64,000 nt of DNA from Larix kaempferi (GCA_027924585.1 BSBM01000597.1:1199501-1263500); one strand, 5' to 3'. Positions 1-11,940 are shown, counted from the stretch's first letter. Program-made: numbers and translations. Notes: generated by a model from the sequence alone, not told the origin.

Positions 1-944
1 TAGGGTTATAAACACTTGAGGGTGAATTTAACCAGACTAAAGCATCTTCATTATGTTGGACCTTAACATGACTATTATTTAAGTTGTCTATATAGGCTTT
101 CCATCGCGCTATCATCCCCTTGAAATCCAATTTGTTTAGCATTAATCCATCCTTGACCCTTATATGAAGTAGCCTTATGATCAACAATGTGGTTGAGGGT
201 ATAATATCCTCTATATTTGATACACTATATCATGTGTTCTAGAAAGTATTGACTAGTAGAACTCCCAACCCATGGATCTTCCCCCACGCGGACGATATTC
301 CATCTCCTACATTCAAAGCTAGTCCAAAATCAAGTAGTGTGAAGGAGTTAACTATTGCTTTCCATTTCACTGAGACATTATGTATGGATTTTTGAGGCAT
401 ATGGATACATTCAGTAATGGCTATTGATGCTATGTACTTTTGATTAATGACCTCGATGCAAAACCCATAGCCTCTAATCAATATCCAGATTTTTTTGCCA
501 CTAATGATCTTGCAAAATAAAATATATTTTTTATTCCCGAGGACCCCTATATTTTTGGAACTGCAATTGCTTTCCACTTAATCCATGAAGTACCCTACCT
601 TTCTAAACTCCCTAACCAGAGGAACCAAAAGCTTAGTTTCCTTATCTTCTTGAGCACATTTATTGGAATCCATGAGATCATCCAAAAAACTGGAATAGCC
701 TCCAATACCGCCTTTACCAACACCATTTTCCCTCCTTTTGATATCCATCTAAAGATCCAATTTGATATTTTCTTCTCACACTTGGCCATGAACTAGTCCC
801 AATCCTTTTTTACATAAGAAGGTAGATTTAGTCTAAACCCAAGGTACTTCAGCCCCTCATCCAACACATTTATGTTATATGGGAACAATGTTCTATAGTA
901 ATACATATCCTCCTCAATTCCTTCCCCGGAGATTAAGGACTTCC
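1..944 (-). pseudogene. LINE ORF2, C-terminal part (RT thumb and pre-zf-RVT region)
   Basis: The segment at 789-595 encodes the conserved stretch after the LINE RT palm, with ISNW, SKGGKMVLVKAVLEAIP and WIPINVLKKIRK, close to the plant LINE pattern of W..K.LS.AGR..L+..VL.+IP. At 577-239 there is further ORF2 sequence (SSAWGKIHGLG). At about 220-1 one frame reads DALVWLNSPSSVYNP, the D.LVW..S.SG.Y motif that leads into the zf-RVT domain. Frames change between blocks, so this is a pseudogene. It continues beyond the left edge. Confidence 0.7.
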
Positions 945-2270
945 CTACATTACCATCATGCCCAAAGCATCACAATAGAGTTTAAGGATTTCATAAAGAT
1001 TCTCCATATCCCTCCTAAACCCATCACTAGATATATGTATGTCATCTACAAATAGTAGGTGAGTAAGTATTAAATTTCCCCCAATATGCACACCTTTGAA
1101 ACCACTAGTTGTTTTTTCCTCTAATATCGATCTATTGAACCCTACTACTATAAGAAATAATAATGGAGCAAGAGGGAAACCTTTCCTTAAAGCTCGACTT
1201 GGCCTAAAGAATTCAGATGTTGTTATATTTATCAACATCGAGTAGGATACCGATGAAAAACATCCCAGAACCCAATTTATGAATGGTACACCAAATCCCA
1301 TATTTGTAAGCATCATCCTTAGGTACAAACAACTGACTCAATCATAAGCCTTCGATATATCTATTTTCAACACTACAACCGTCATTTTTTTGGATCTTAT
1401 AGTATGTAATCAGTCTTGTGCTACGCCTATTTCCTCGTGAATCTAACCGCCTGGAATTGTTCATCAAAAATAGATGTATTCATCGAATGCTTAATCCTTT
1501 TAGCAATGATCTTTGCAACTATATTGTATATGAAATTGCACAATGATATTGGTCTGAAATCGTTGAACTTTCCTGGATTGTTAGTTTTTGTGATAAGAGA
1601 AATGAACGTTGTATTAAATGATGCTAAGAATTTGCCACTTTTTCTTGTCTCTTCAATCACTCTTAACAAGTCCTTCTCTAGTACCTCAAGTATCCCCAAA
1701 ATGAGCTTAACTAGGAACCCGTCAAGACTAGGACTTTTTTTCTTTTTGAAATTGTGCAATACCTCAATGATCTCCATTATCAAAACTTGATTAATATATT
1801 AAGTGGAAGATATTCAAAATTATTGTGCAAATCTTACCACCTTATCAATTGTAACCCAATCCTCCACTTTGAATAAATTTGAAAGCAATTAATCCCATCT
1901 TTGGCAATTTCCTTGAATCTATCAACTTCAACACCCGATGCATTAGTAATTTTCCAGATAGTATTTATGTTCTTCCTATGGTTCTCAAAATGATAAAAAA
2001 AAAATGTATTTTCATCCCCTTTGGACAGCCATATATATCTTCTCTTTAGTCTCCATTCAACTTCTCTATCTTCCAAAATATTCCTTTGCTTCTACTCTAG
2101 TAATGCTATTTTAGTCTTTGTTTCCTCAGAGAAGAATCCAAATCCTTCTGCTCCATCCAAGTCATCCAAATTTGACTCAATCAAATTTAAGTCAATCTTC
2201 TCGCATTTTCCTAATACCTAACCACCCAATAGAAAATTGATTTGTCCTCTTCAAATTTTTAGCAAACTTC
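945..2270 (-). pseudogene. LINE ORF2, connector and reverse transcriptase
   Basis: The connector (2076-1834) carries RRYIWLSKGDENTFFFYHF, the W+..GD.NT.FFH signature before LINE RTs. The RT begins at 1783 with SPSLDGF, FISLITK and FNDFRPISLCN, typical fingers motifs. Between 1427 and 1328 one frame gives KIDISKAYD, which is palm motif A with its Asp. At 1328-945 LRKGFPLAPLLF (motif B) and LLFVDDIHI (motif C, the xDD catalytic pair) follow. Catalytic motifs are readable, but the frame is interrupted several times, so no functional enzyme is expected. It belongs to the L1-like RT family. Confidence 0.85.
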
Positions 2271-2410
2271 ATAGAGGTTGATTACAGTAAGGATCCATCA
2301 TAAGGAATCCACATATATTTTAATGATTGGACAAAAACCCCATCAATCGTCCATAATGAGTTTAATTTAAATGGGATAGATTATTTTTGACCCATTCCTG
2401 CCATTTCCAA

Positions 2411-3097
2411 TCAAACTGGAAGGTGATCAAAATCACTGCCCGTACTGACCCATTGTCTAAATATAACAAGGATATCCATCATACCTTCTAATACCAAAAA
2501 ATGATCTAGTCTCTTTGTTATTCTATCAGGACCCACCCTCTTTTTTTTCCATGCAGGTTTTAGCTTTGCAAGTTCGACATCAAGTAGTCCTCCATCTTCC
2601 AATTTCCTCAAGAAATAGTCAAATAGATAGTATTCTTGCGGTGATGGTCCCCAAACCTCTAAAAGGCCCAATGAGAAATTCAAGGCCCCTCCCATGATGA
2701 CGTTCTAATTCTTCATGCAGTATTTAGTAAACAAGTTATCCTAATAATTTATTATGTCACAATAGGGTCCATAAACATTAAGGAACATAAACTCCCTTCC
2801 TAGTTCTTGTGAAAAATGTGTCATCCTTAGACCAAAATCGAAGGCCCGGGAATTAGTATACTTCACACTCTGTTTGTGCCATCCCATAACCAATCCTCTT
2901 GAATTTCCTTAGGAATCAGCAAAACAAAATTCTCATCCTCCTATCAAATTTCCCATTTCTTTCACTATCTTGTCTCCATGACTCATAATCTCCTAAAGAA
3001 ATACGACCTCCAAATTTAGGGTTTCGAGTAATCTTTGTACAGATAGATTCCTTTAGGGGTTGTCCATCCCTCTACATTTAAAAGTCATAATAATCAT
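2411..3097 (-). pseudogene. LINE ORF2, N-terminal apurinic/apyrimidinic endonuclease
   Basis: Starting from an ATG at 3097 on the minus strand, the frame resembles the first endonuclease strand (TFKCRGM, compare WN.RG) and then FLQEIMSH, which contains the catalytic Glu of the LQE motif. Stops follow. The 2695-2411 part includes KRLDHFLV and SDFDHLPV, corresponding to the R.+DR.L. and SDH.P+ motifs of exonuclease-endonuclease-phosphatase fold nucleases. In active elements this enzyme nicks target DNA to prime reverse transcription. Several in-frame stops show it is inactive. The start is assigned by similarity of the first motif. Confidence 0.75.
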
Positions 3098-3199
3098 TTC
3101 AAAACCCCCTCCATGGTATATTCTACTCTAAGCATCCCATCTATCAGCTTCTTTTTTCTAGCTACCACCTCCAGAACTGCTTTCTCTTGTGAATTTTGA

Positions 3200-4660
3200 A
3201 AAAGAGAATTTTTTCCTCTACTTTCAAGATTTGTTATATCTAAAATCATCCCTAATGCCCCCTCTCATCCCACAAATAAATCCTCTTGTCCTCCCTTTCA
3301 AGACCGAAGAAATTTTATGTGATCCTCCTCCAAATCTATATCTAGAGTCGTATCTTTACTGTTTGACGAGTTTGTGACCATATTCAATGGTCCTAAACTC
3401 AAAGGATTCCCTAAAAAAATCCATGTTCTAGATGGTAGTATCTTCTCTAAATACATATCATTGACCCCACTTCCATGAAACTAGCTGTCCAACTTCTAAA
3501 ATTCCCTAACCCCGGAAGAAAATCACTACAAGGAGTCAAATCAAAGAGTAAGGGATTCAAATTCTCATCAATATTACTTGAATTTTCCGTCAAAGTGTCC
3601 CATTGACTTCTCTCAAATATTCTTTGACTAGATTCAACCTAGTGTTTATAGCATCCTTGTTCACATCGTTCATGTCGAGAGACATAGTCTCCAATAGGGA
3701 CATAGCTTTTCTTCTAGTTCCACCTCGATGTGTACATGGCCCCTATTCAATTATGGATTTTGATGACCTAACATTATTCCATTCCCTTTAGTATCCATCT
3801 CCTTCCTCCACATAACGTCCTTTTCCATAAAAAAAAAATTACATCTAAAATAAGTGGGGAAATCCACGACCAAGTGACCATAAACATGACAACAAATGCA
3901 TTTGAACAGGACACCCTGGTAGTCCAATTGTTGTATATGGGTTAAATATCCCCGTTGTAATTTAATTCTCTCCAATACCATCCCTTGGGTCCATATTAAC
4001 AATCATATTGACGACACACATTACCCCAATACCCATATATGACATGTCTTCCTCCGTGAACTTACCAAGTAAATTACCTACCGCAATAAAGAAATTTGCA
4101 AACTATAATTCAAAGGGAAGGTTCAACATCTTGACCCAAATCGTTACCGAGTATTTACATTTGATCCTTGCATCAAAAATAGGGGTCCATCATTTCAAAT
4201 ATAGGGTGTTTGAACCCCATCACCATGATCCTGCATGAATTTTAGAAGCATCCATCATTGAATTGAACCTGAATGCTAACCAACCTTGCAAGAGAATGTC
4301 GGATATAGGAATATAACCTAGTTTATCCCTCCGTACCTCGGCTACCCACCTCTTGAGCCAACCTATCCCACCATGCATCTGACAAATTGTCCCACTAGTG
4401 TCGTCTCACTGGTCATAATTACTTCGTTCAGTGTAATGTCTTCACCCAAGACCAAGTTCACCATCATGTCGTTCTTGTATATACATTGTTTCCTTCTTTT
4501 ATGGCTCTTTTCTAGTATAGGCCTTTCACCACCAGTTTCTCCTTCTATAACACAATGAATAAAATCCTTTACAGTTGCTAAGATATGGTGCGATTATCCA
4601 GTATGCTATAAGAGGCTCAAATGTTTCCCTATAAACCTAGCCTCTGTAAGCGTGTGGGTT
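3200..4660 (-). pseudogene. LINE ORF1 remnant (gag-like, DUF4283/zinc-knuckle)
   Basis: At about 3940-3890 on the minus strand the frame reads FKCICCHVYGHLVVDFP, a degenerate plant-LINE zinc knuckle (C-x2-C-x4-H present, last Cys replaced by Phe). Upstream of it (about 4170-3960) one frame resembles the DUF4283 RNA-binding region, with IWVKMLNLPFEL followed by VGNLLGKF. The remaining length is low-quality coding sequence with many stops. ORF1 proteins of this kind coat the LINE RNA. Exact ends cannot be set. The region left of about 3700 is the poorly conserved C-terminal tail. Confidence 0.55.
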
Positions 4661-5870
4661 TCATGATGCTTGTCAGATTGCTCATAAATGTCTTCAATGC
4701 ATCCTTTCGTTGTTTAATGTGGAGTTAATTTTTTTATGCTCCAATATCTCCACCCTATATTTATTCAGATATCTCATATGCATTCCCATAAATCTATTAA
4801 AGGTCGGAATTGATAGACCTATACCTAGTCATTGATGTGCTTTTTGTTTGTGTTGTCTTGTTGGTAGAATGACACCAGGTATTTACACATGTTGAGTCTC
4901 CAACTGTAAAATTGGTTCTATCACTACTGGAGCCTCCATTTAAGACTCTGGGTCTAGAATTTGCACATATTTTGTAGGACTCTTGGGTTGGTGCAAGCTA
5001 ATGTTGGTCTCTCATGACAAGTTAGTGGCAATGCAAACCTAAAAAAACAACAATATGTTAACTTCGAGGGATGATTCAAGATACTTCCACAATGAATTTG
5101 AATATGGTGTAAAAATATGAAATTTAGGAAAATGAATTAGCTTTCCAAATATATAATTTTCTTTTTTGAAATTGTGTTTTAACTAGGTGAAATTTGTGTT
5201 TTCCCAACATTGGTATGTTAAGTTTCATGCAAAATTTACTGTATATGTGTTTGTTAGTGCGGCCTTGCAGTACCTAAATGATGGAATTTCACTAAAACAA
5301 TTTGTAGAGATGTAGAGAACAAGTAGATCTAGTGCATGGCTATTTTTTCAAAATTTATTTTCTTAATTTTATATATATATTTTAATTACCAAATTTAGTT
5401 TATCATTGAAATGAGAAGGCCTTTTGTTACTGCAACTTAAAGGGGTATTAACACTATCAAACAAATATATCTTTTTAGATCATAGGTCTCTCTATGTTCT
5501 AGTGCGCGATATAATTTTGGTAAAAAAATGCGTAAGGACAAAAAACGTTATAGCGGAAACAAAGGAGGCATTTTTTTTAGGATTCTGGTATATGTCAAGT
5601 GAAAAATATATTAACAATAACAAACAAAATTATATATATGTAATATACACATTCAACTCTAGGTGGGTCTATAATTTCATTGACAACATATATTTGTAGC
5701 TTACCAGGAAAGAGTGTAAAAAATGAAGATATAGAGTGATATCCAGGAAAATAGAACATTTCATCAATTTGCAGACCGAAGCAGCAGGTTTGGAAACTCG
5801 TACTTAAATCCAAACCTACCTAGTCAGCAAACACACAATTTCCTACCCCTGTTCAAATTTGAAAAAAGTG

Positions 5871-5975
5871 TGCATGCGTAGGAGCCCATGCGAGCTTCTA
5901 GAACGCGCATGCTCTTGTGGAAAGCGCTCATGCTTTCCAAACGCATGAGTGCTTGTGGAATACGCGTGCGCTCTT
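5871..5975. repeat. Short CG-rich imperfect repeat cluster with hairpin
   Basis: Variants of a GCGCATGCTC / GCTTGTGGAA unit recur about every 30-36 bp. A perfect 8-bp stem, TGGAAAGC (5918-5925) and GCTTTCCA (5932-5939), encloses a 6-nt loop. The block is much richer in CpG than its AT-rich surroundings. Function unknown. Confidence 0.6.
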
Positions 5976-6450
5976 GATTCTATGAAATATTTGTAGATGG
6001 GGTATAAGATAATGGGATTATGGGATAGGGAAGTGTGGGGGAAGGAGTGTAGAATCCATGTTTTGACTCTTTTTGGAATGCCTAAAGACCTTCTGACTTT
6101 TTCCCCTCCATAATTACCCCATTTATCAACCTAGTGAGCTTAATATTTTGATCAATAATGTCATGTCATGGTTAAAGGTAATAAATTATTCCCATAATCA
6201 TGTTTTTCCATTAAGTTTGAATAATTGATTATTGGATTGTCATGATCTATGAAGTTACAGGCTCCGATAACACCCTTGATGCTTCTAATCTTCTTGAATT
6301 AAAAGGAGAATATGGATCTAATAGGAAGTCATGCCAAGATGGTGACATGTTTCCTAGATCAGAATTACTCGTCATATGACATCTCCAACTCATGGCCACC
6401 TATTCCTGCAGCGACACATTCCTGTAATGGTCAGTTCTTGCAGCATTTGT

Positions 6451-6757
6451 CATGTTCCTGCAGCAACGTGATCCCTTACACCTTCATTGTTTCTCACACT
6501 TCCACGTGTCCAATGGAGAAATGAATGCATGGACATGATAGATGGATGTGTCCTAATGGTTATATGTCCATTATTTCATTCTAAACTCGCATATGTAATC
6601 TCTTCTTCATGATCAATTTTTCATGCAGCAACAAAGTCCTGATCCTACAACAACACAATCATGTTCCTGTAGCAACACAGTTGCAACACCATCATTGTTT
6701 CTCACACTTCCACGTGTCCAATTGAGAAACAAACACATGGACATGATAGATGGATGT
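6451..6757 (+). repeat. Pair of direct repeats of about 100 bp
   Basis: The stretch 6451-6550 (CATGTTCCTGCAGCAAC through CATTGTTTCTCACACTTCC and CACGTGTCCAA to GATAGATGGATGT) recurs with a few changes at 6660-6757, an offset of about 209 bp. Additional weaker CCTGCAGCAAC-type units lie just upstream. The core CACGTG is an E-box/G-box-like palindrome in both copies. It looks like a small local duplication rather than a gene. Confidence 0.7.
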
Positions 6758-8211
6758 ATTCAGATGATCACATGATCACATGTTCATTAGATCATTCCCA
6801 TATCACACATTTGAACCTTCAAGCATTTGGTTAATGAATGGTTTAAATTTGTAACAATTTTCAACAAGCCAACTTGTGTCACGATTTATGAGGTGATTAA
6901 GACAAATCTGGAAAAAATAAAACATGGGTTTTGTTCACAGTGTGCCAAATTGGGTAAAACTAGGCCGTTTTCCCAAATTTTCAATGGTTTAAGAGATATG
7001 GCTAGGGGGGAAATATGAATCTGACCAAAATCACGCAAACCCCATATTTTTAGGATTTTTGCTAACTTTGGGAAATTTGGTTTCTTGAGTTGGGGATTCG
7101 GTTTATTCCACCCATCAACAAATTTTATGTATAAATTAGACCTCATAGGTATGGGAGTGGAGAGAAATTGTACTTAGACAAGTATTTATCTCTTTCATCA
7201 ATGAATTAAAATGTTGGTTTTGATGTATTTGTAATTGGTGCAATGTTTCTGAGTGGAGGAAGGGCACCCTTATCTCAAAAACACTACCCCTTCTGTGTGT
7301 ATTTTATAATTTGGTTGTATGAATATATTTTTGGATTGGTGTCATTTGAATTCAATATTTAGCAATTTTATTTTCAGCACTTCATGATTTCCTGTAGCAG
7401 TTTATTAAAATGTGCAGAGAATTGAAAGATTAAAAGGGAATTATTGAACTTATAGAGTGTCTAGATCTCTTGGTATGAATGTTATGATGTACTTGGGAAG
7501 TTAATTTAATATCTACACTTGATGAATATTGAATGTGATTATGAGTTTGTATCTATTTTAGTAGTTATTGTTGCACCTCAAGTTTTTGTCAAGTGTTGAG
7601 CATAATGTATGTTCTTTCTGAATGAGCATCAATGGTTCGAAGTTCTACCAGAAGTCTAGCTTTTCAATGAAATGGCTATGTTGGAAAGTGTCATATTTTG
7701 AAAGGATTCTATTAATTAAGTTCGAGTTTTTTCCTTTTAATTCAATAGTGTGAGGTGCTTTTAATGGGCCTTGGTTTTGATTGCCAGAGGTAGAATTTAT
7801 GGAGTTTATCAATAGAATTACTTCTAAGAGTTAGCATCAGAAATCCAAAGGTACACATAAGGTCTAGCACCTTGCCTACATGACCATGTTGGATAATGTT
7901 AATTCTGGAAGTAATTAGGATTGTTGTGTGAGATTTTTCTTTAACGTTTTTATGTTATTGGAATCCAAAGGCAAGGACTGATAGAGAGCCTTTTGTTCTG
8001 CTTACCAATCATGTGGGATAGTGTCACCTCTTAGTAAATTTCATCTTTAATTATACTATTAGGAGGTTAGATTTTTGAAGTTTGATTAGCATATTCTTAG
8101 AAGAACTTTGATGTATTATAACTACATATAATTTGCACAATACCTCACAAGTTTACGAACTCACCGGATTGATAATAAATGTTCCAATTTATGTCATATA
8201 ATTTTCCCCAC

Positions 8212-9405
8212 AAGGAGATGGAGAATATGGAGTGGAAAAGAGGGAGGGAAAGAGAGGTGTGGAGGTATGGGGGATAGAGAAGGAGATAGAGGTAAAGAGA
8301 GTAGGAGATAGAGGTAGAGAGAGCATGAGATAGTGATGGTGGTACCAAGAGTCAGCAAGGGAGAGACAGGTAGGGAAAATTAATAGGAGAGGGGGGAGAG
8401 AGGGAAATAGAGAGAGGGGGGTGTAGAGAGAAATGGGGAAGGATATAGGGGAGTATCGAGGGAGAGATAGAGGAATCAAGGGTGTGAGAGAGAGGGAGGG
8501 GAGAGATAGTTGGATAAAGAGAGTTATCGAAAAATATTTAAATCATTTTTTAATTAAAGAGTGAGAGAAGAGAGAGAATGAGAGAGTGATGGTGGTAGAG
8601 AGAGTCTGAGAGGGAACGAGATAGTGAGGTAGGGAGAAAGATAATGGAGAGAGAGGAGAGAGAGAGAGAGAGGTAAAGAGGGGGATAGTGCGAGAGAGAG
8701 AAGGATAGAGTGATAAAGTTAGAGATACATAAATAGAGGGGGGATAGATAGAGGAAGAGAGAGAGAGAGAGGAGGGGGAAATAGACCTTGGAAGATATAT
8801 AGATAGATAAAGAGAGAGAGAGATAGATAGAAGGGGAGAGAGAGGAATACGAGGGGGAGGAGAGAGGGTAAGGAGAGAAAGATAGATGGAGAGAGAGAGG
8901 CGGAGAGTTAGAGGGAGAGAGAATGAGGGGACATAAAGAGAAAGAGAGAGGGGGAAGGTGAGGAACAGAGGAGGAGAGTGAGAGGGTGAGAGAGTGTGAG
9001 ATAATAGTGGTGGTATAGGGATTCATCGAGGGAGATGGGTAGATGTAGAGAGGGGGGAATAGTTAGAGAGAGAAGGTGAATATTTTAGAGGTGGAAATGG
9101 GGGAATACAAAGGGGGAGAGAGACAGAGCAAGGCATAGATAATGAGACCTAGTGATGGTGGTAGAGGGGGAGGGAGAGAGGAAGAGAAGGGAGAGGAAGA
9201 GGGGAAAGGAGAGAGAGGGAGAGAGACAGAGAGAGGGAGAGAAGGGGGAAATAGACCTTGAAATATATATATATAAAGAGAGAGAGGGGGGTTTGAGGAA
9301 AAGAGGAGGAGAGTGAGAGGGTGAAAGAGTGTGAGAGAGTAGTGGTGGTAGAGGGAGTCATCGAGGGAGGGGTAGACATAGAGACGGGGAAATAGTCAGA
9401 GAGAG
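8212..9405 (+). repeat. Purine (GA) satellite, block 1
   Basis: About 1.2 kb of almost pure A/G on the plus strand with irregular GAGA, GGGA and AGAT words and few pyrimidines. Recurrent phrases include AGATAGTGATGGTGGTA and GAGGTGGAAATGG. The antisense frames read as Leu/Ser/Pro-rich proteins only because of the base composition. The block ends exactly where the copia element begins, and its phrase AATAGTCAGAGAG continues on the far side of that element, so it belongs to the same array as 16133-18175. Confidence 0.9.
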
Positions 9406-10157
9406 TGTTCGGATATCCACATCATCATTGTTAGGGTTTTGCATGCAATTAGGGTTTGCATGCAACTTCTAGGTTTTGCATGCAATTAGGGTTTGCATGC
9501 AACTTCTAGGGTTTGCATGCATCCTAGTCACCAGGTTGATGCCTCCAGCACCTTATCCACTTCTTTCTAGCACCTGGGAGCTTCTATCCTCAGATTTTTA
9601 GCCCTCCTAGTCATGAAGGCGCCCACATCTCACCTACTGCCAGAGAAGGGCACACTTCCTCACCTACCCACTCAGTTTACACTCAGTTAGCTCTGATTCT
9701 CCTTGATTTGAGGCTAGTTTCACTCTTGACTAACTGTTTCACTCCGTCGGACCTCCATATTGACTAGATGACTTGTTCTGACTTCAGATAAGCCTCCCAT
9801 GCGCCCTCCACTGAGCCTCCTTCCCTATATCAGTGCTACACACTTCAGTTACACTAGTTACACTCAGTTAGAATCAGATTGACACCTGGATGACTGGTTC
9901 TTGTGCATTGATGACCACCACTGATTGATGATGAGGACTCCTAGTTGGAGTCAAGCTATGCCATTCAGTTAATTCGAATGACCTCCTTAGGCAATTCGAA
10001 TTGCTCAGTCATTGTGATATTATTGTATTGTATTTTCACCCTTACTGGGATATTGAGCACCGATGCAAGTTTATGCACAGTTTACACCATATTTTCTGAG
10101 TTTCATCTATTGTGATTGATTTACTTGTTCATTAGATCTGCTGTGACTAATTTTACA
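9406..10157 (+). repeat. Copia 5' LTR (LTR1)
   Basis: This 752-bp direct repeat begins TGTTCGGATATCC and ends ACTAATTTTACA. It contains a 5' cluster of TTGCATGCAA and TTAGGGTTTGCATGC words, and near 9967 the palindrome CAATTCGAATTG. It is longer than LTR2 because it has an extra TGCATGCAACTTCTAGG unit and other small repeats. It carries the ACACTAGTTACAC stretch that LTR2 lacks and LTR3 shares. Confidence 0.95.
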
Positions 10158-10169
10158 TGGTATCGGAGC
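10158..10169 (+). other. Copia primer binding site (initiator-Met tRNA type)
   Basis: TGGTATCGGAGC directly follows the 5' LTR. It differs by one base from the common plant copia PBS TGGTATCAGAGC, which pairs with the 3' end of tRNA-iMet. This sets the LTR/internal boundary at 10157/10158. Confidence 0.9.
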
Positions 10170-10530
10170 CATTGCAGGGACAAGATCTCTTTTCTACAGG
10201 TGTTCTACAAGAATATTTGAGTGAATTTGCTCAAAATTAAGGAAGTTTTGGCATGAAATATCTCATGTGCATTCGCTCATGTGCATGCAAAGAAGAAAAA
10301 TACACTTCCAATCCACTCCAGAATCTTGAGTTTTCCACATAACTCCTAGATTCGACCCATTCAACTTGTTTGATCTCCAATCCCAGGTGTGATGCAACTC
10401 TAAAATGGTGGATTGTTCGACCTTACTGTTCTTGTCTTCATTGTGATTTGCAGGTTATTGTCTCCATCAATTGCATTCGCTACCTTGCTTTTGCAAGCAT
10501 TTCTACATCAAAGTGCACTCGCTCCTAGCA

Positions 10531-11340
10531 ATGGAATACTCTTCTTCAAAGCCTATCCTCACTCCTTTCAATTATTTTGATTGGAAAGATGATATGGAGA
10601 TCATATTGCATTCAAAAGGATTCTATAGAGTCACCGTTGGCCTTGAATTGGAGCCAAGCACATTGTCGGAAAGAACCAAACACTACAATAAACTTGATGA
10701 AGCTTATGGTCTCCTTTGCCTCTCTATTTCCAAAGATATTTACTTCCATCTCAGCGGATTGAAGACTCCAAAAGCAATCTGGGAGCAACTTGACACACTT
10801 TTTGGAAAGCAGGACGAGCTTAGGGCTTTTCAATTAGAGAATGAATTGATTGCTCTTAGTCCTGAGAATTTTGAGACCATCAATGATTTTTTCACAAGAT
10901 TCAAGCACTTGGCCATGCAGTTGAAGAAAAGTGGAGTTATCAAAGAGGATAAGCAATTGATCCTCTCCATTCTCACCAAGCTTGGTAAATATTACTCAGT
11001 ATTTGTCTCTACTTTCAATTCCGGTCGGATAACTACTCCGAATTGGAAGATGCCTACCTTGAATGCCTTCATTGAATCCGTTACCAAAGAGCATGACAAG
11101 TTGATTCAAATGGGGTCCATAAAATCCAAATATTCAGCCCTATTTGTTCAAGGATCCAAGAATTCGAATGGCAAAGGAAAGAAAAAGAAAGAGAAGCCCA
11201 AATTCGAACCTCACAAGCAAAGAGAGAAAGACAAGCAGACGGATGCACCATCCAGTTCAAGAACCAAGCAAAAGGGTAAAGAGAGCAAAGAAAAATCTAA
11301 GTGTTCTAAGTGCAACCATGGCTTTCATCCTGAAATTTAA
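10531..11340 (+). pseudogene. Copia gag (UBN2-type capsid, truncated in its zinc knuckle)
   Basis: The frame opens upstream at 10471, but MEYSSSKPILTPFNYFDWK at 10531 matches the usual plant copia gag start (a short lead, then the F.G..Y..W-type motif), so I use 10531. Residues about 60-200 fit the UBN2/Retrotran_gag family (W..L...F and IN.F...F..L...L), followed by a Lys-rich tail. The zinc knuckle reads CSKCNHGFHPEI, then a TAA at 11338-11340, then Cys in the same frame. The stop falls just before the last Cys of the CCHC knuckle. In active elements Gag forms the particle. This copy lacks a complete RNA-binding knuckle. Confidence 0.85.
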
Positions 11341-11940
11341 TGCATAAAGAAAACAATAGGTCAAATGGCTCTCCTTTTGGAAAATAACAACATATGTCTT
11401 CCTGACAGTGCAAGGAAGAAGGATAGGAATGATGCTCATGAAAGAGGTCAAGCACTAATGGCAACTATTTCAAATCACACTACTCTTTTGATAGATTCCA
11501 GTGCCTCGAATCATATGGTTGCAAATATTGATTATTTTTCTTCATTCAATCCAAACAACTCCATCCCCATCCATTTGGGAGATGACTCAAAAATTTCTTC
11601 AAAGGGCAAAGGTACCATCCATGTAGAACATGGAAGCTTTCAGAATGTTCTCTATGTACTTTCCTTGGCTTTAAATCTACTTTTTGTGTATCAAATGACA
11701 CACACTGGTGAACCGAAGCAAGTTACATTCATCCCTAATATAGATGAAATTTATGATATCAAAAGTGGAAGACTTATTGCAGTTGAAAAGGCAAACCACA
11801 CTGCAAAATACTATGAGTTTTCTCACTTTGTGTCGCTTGAAAATCCCACTGCTCTCCTCACTCATGGCAACGTGGTTATTAGGATTTGGCATGAAAGGTT
11901 TGGACACCTTAATTACAAGTATTTTCTGCTGCTACAGTAG
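11341..11940 (+). pseudogene. Copia protease and GAG-pre-integrase segment
   Basis: It continues in the same frame as gag. At about 11488-11515 the protease active-site region reads LIDSSASNHM where copia proteases have IDSGAS. The catalytic DSG has become DSS. ILGDDSKISSKGKGT-type sequence follows, as usual. The end carries WHERFGHLNYKYF, the H..R.GH part of the integrase HHCC zinc region. A TAG at 11938-11940 interrupts. The loss of the catalytic Gly adds to the stops as evidence that this copy is inactive. Confidence 0.85.

Larger units (their letters stand above)
1..4660 (-). mobile_element. Decayed LINE (non-LTR retrotransposon), 3' side cut by the window edge
   Basis: Read on the minus strand, the order is ORF1 (zinc-knuckle and DUF4283-like stretch, about 4660-3200), then ORF2 with apurinic endonuclease (3097-2411), reverse transcriptase (about 2270-945) and the C-terminal region before a zf-RVT-type domain (944-1). 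This is the order of plant L1-type LINEs. Each part is broken by stops and frameshifts, so the copy is dead. The 3' end and any poly(A) tail lie left of position 1. The 5' end is approximate, because I see no recognisable sequence beyond about 4660 and no target-site duplication can be tested. Confidence 0.85.
4661..8211. other. Stretch without recognisable gene
   Basis: AT-rich sequence with only short, unconvincing open frames. I see no RT, gag, transposase or host-gene motif. It contains a short CG-rich repeat cluster at 5871-5975 and a pair of direct repeats of about 100 bp at 6451-6550 and 6660-6757. The right end abuts the purine satellite at about 8212. Some of it may be the 5' part of the LINE or old unrecognised repeat DNA. 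Confidence 0.6.

Noticed and set aside
5424-5699. Open frame of 91 aa in the gene-free stretch
   Set aside because: No recognisable motif and typical length for chance in AT-rich DNA.
8145-9379. Long Leu/Ser/Pro-rich open frames on the minus strand, and similar ones at 16.2-18.2, 39.8-40.7 and 54.6-56.2 kb
   Set aside because: They are the complement of GA-rich satellite. The absence of stops follows from base composition, and there are no domain motifs.
9420-9530. TTAGGGTTT words near 9430-9500 as telomere-type repeats
   Set aside because: They occur in a TTGCATGCAA context inside the copia LTR and are not tandem TTTAGGG.
10158-10180. TGGTATCGGAGCC at 10158 and TGGTATCAGAGC at 45444 as tRNA gene fragments
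   Set aside because: Both directly follow LTRs and are primer binding sites; no cloverleaf can be drawn around them.
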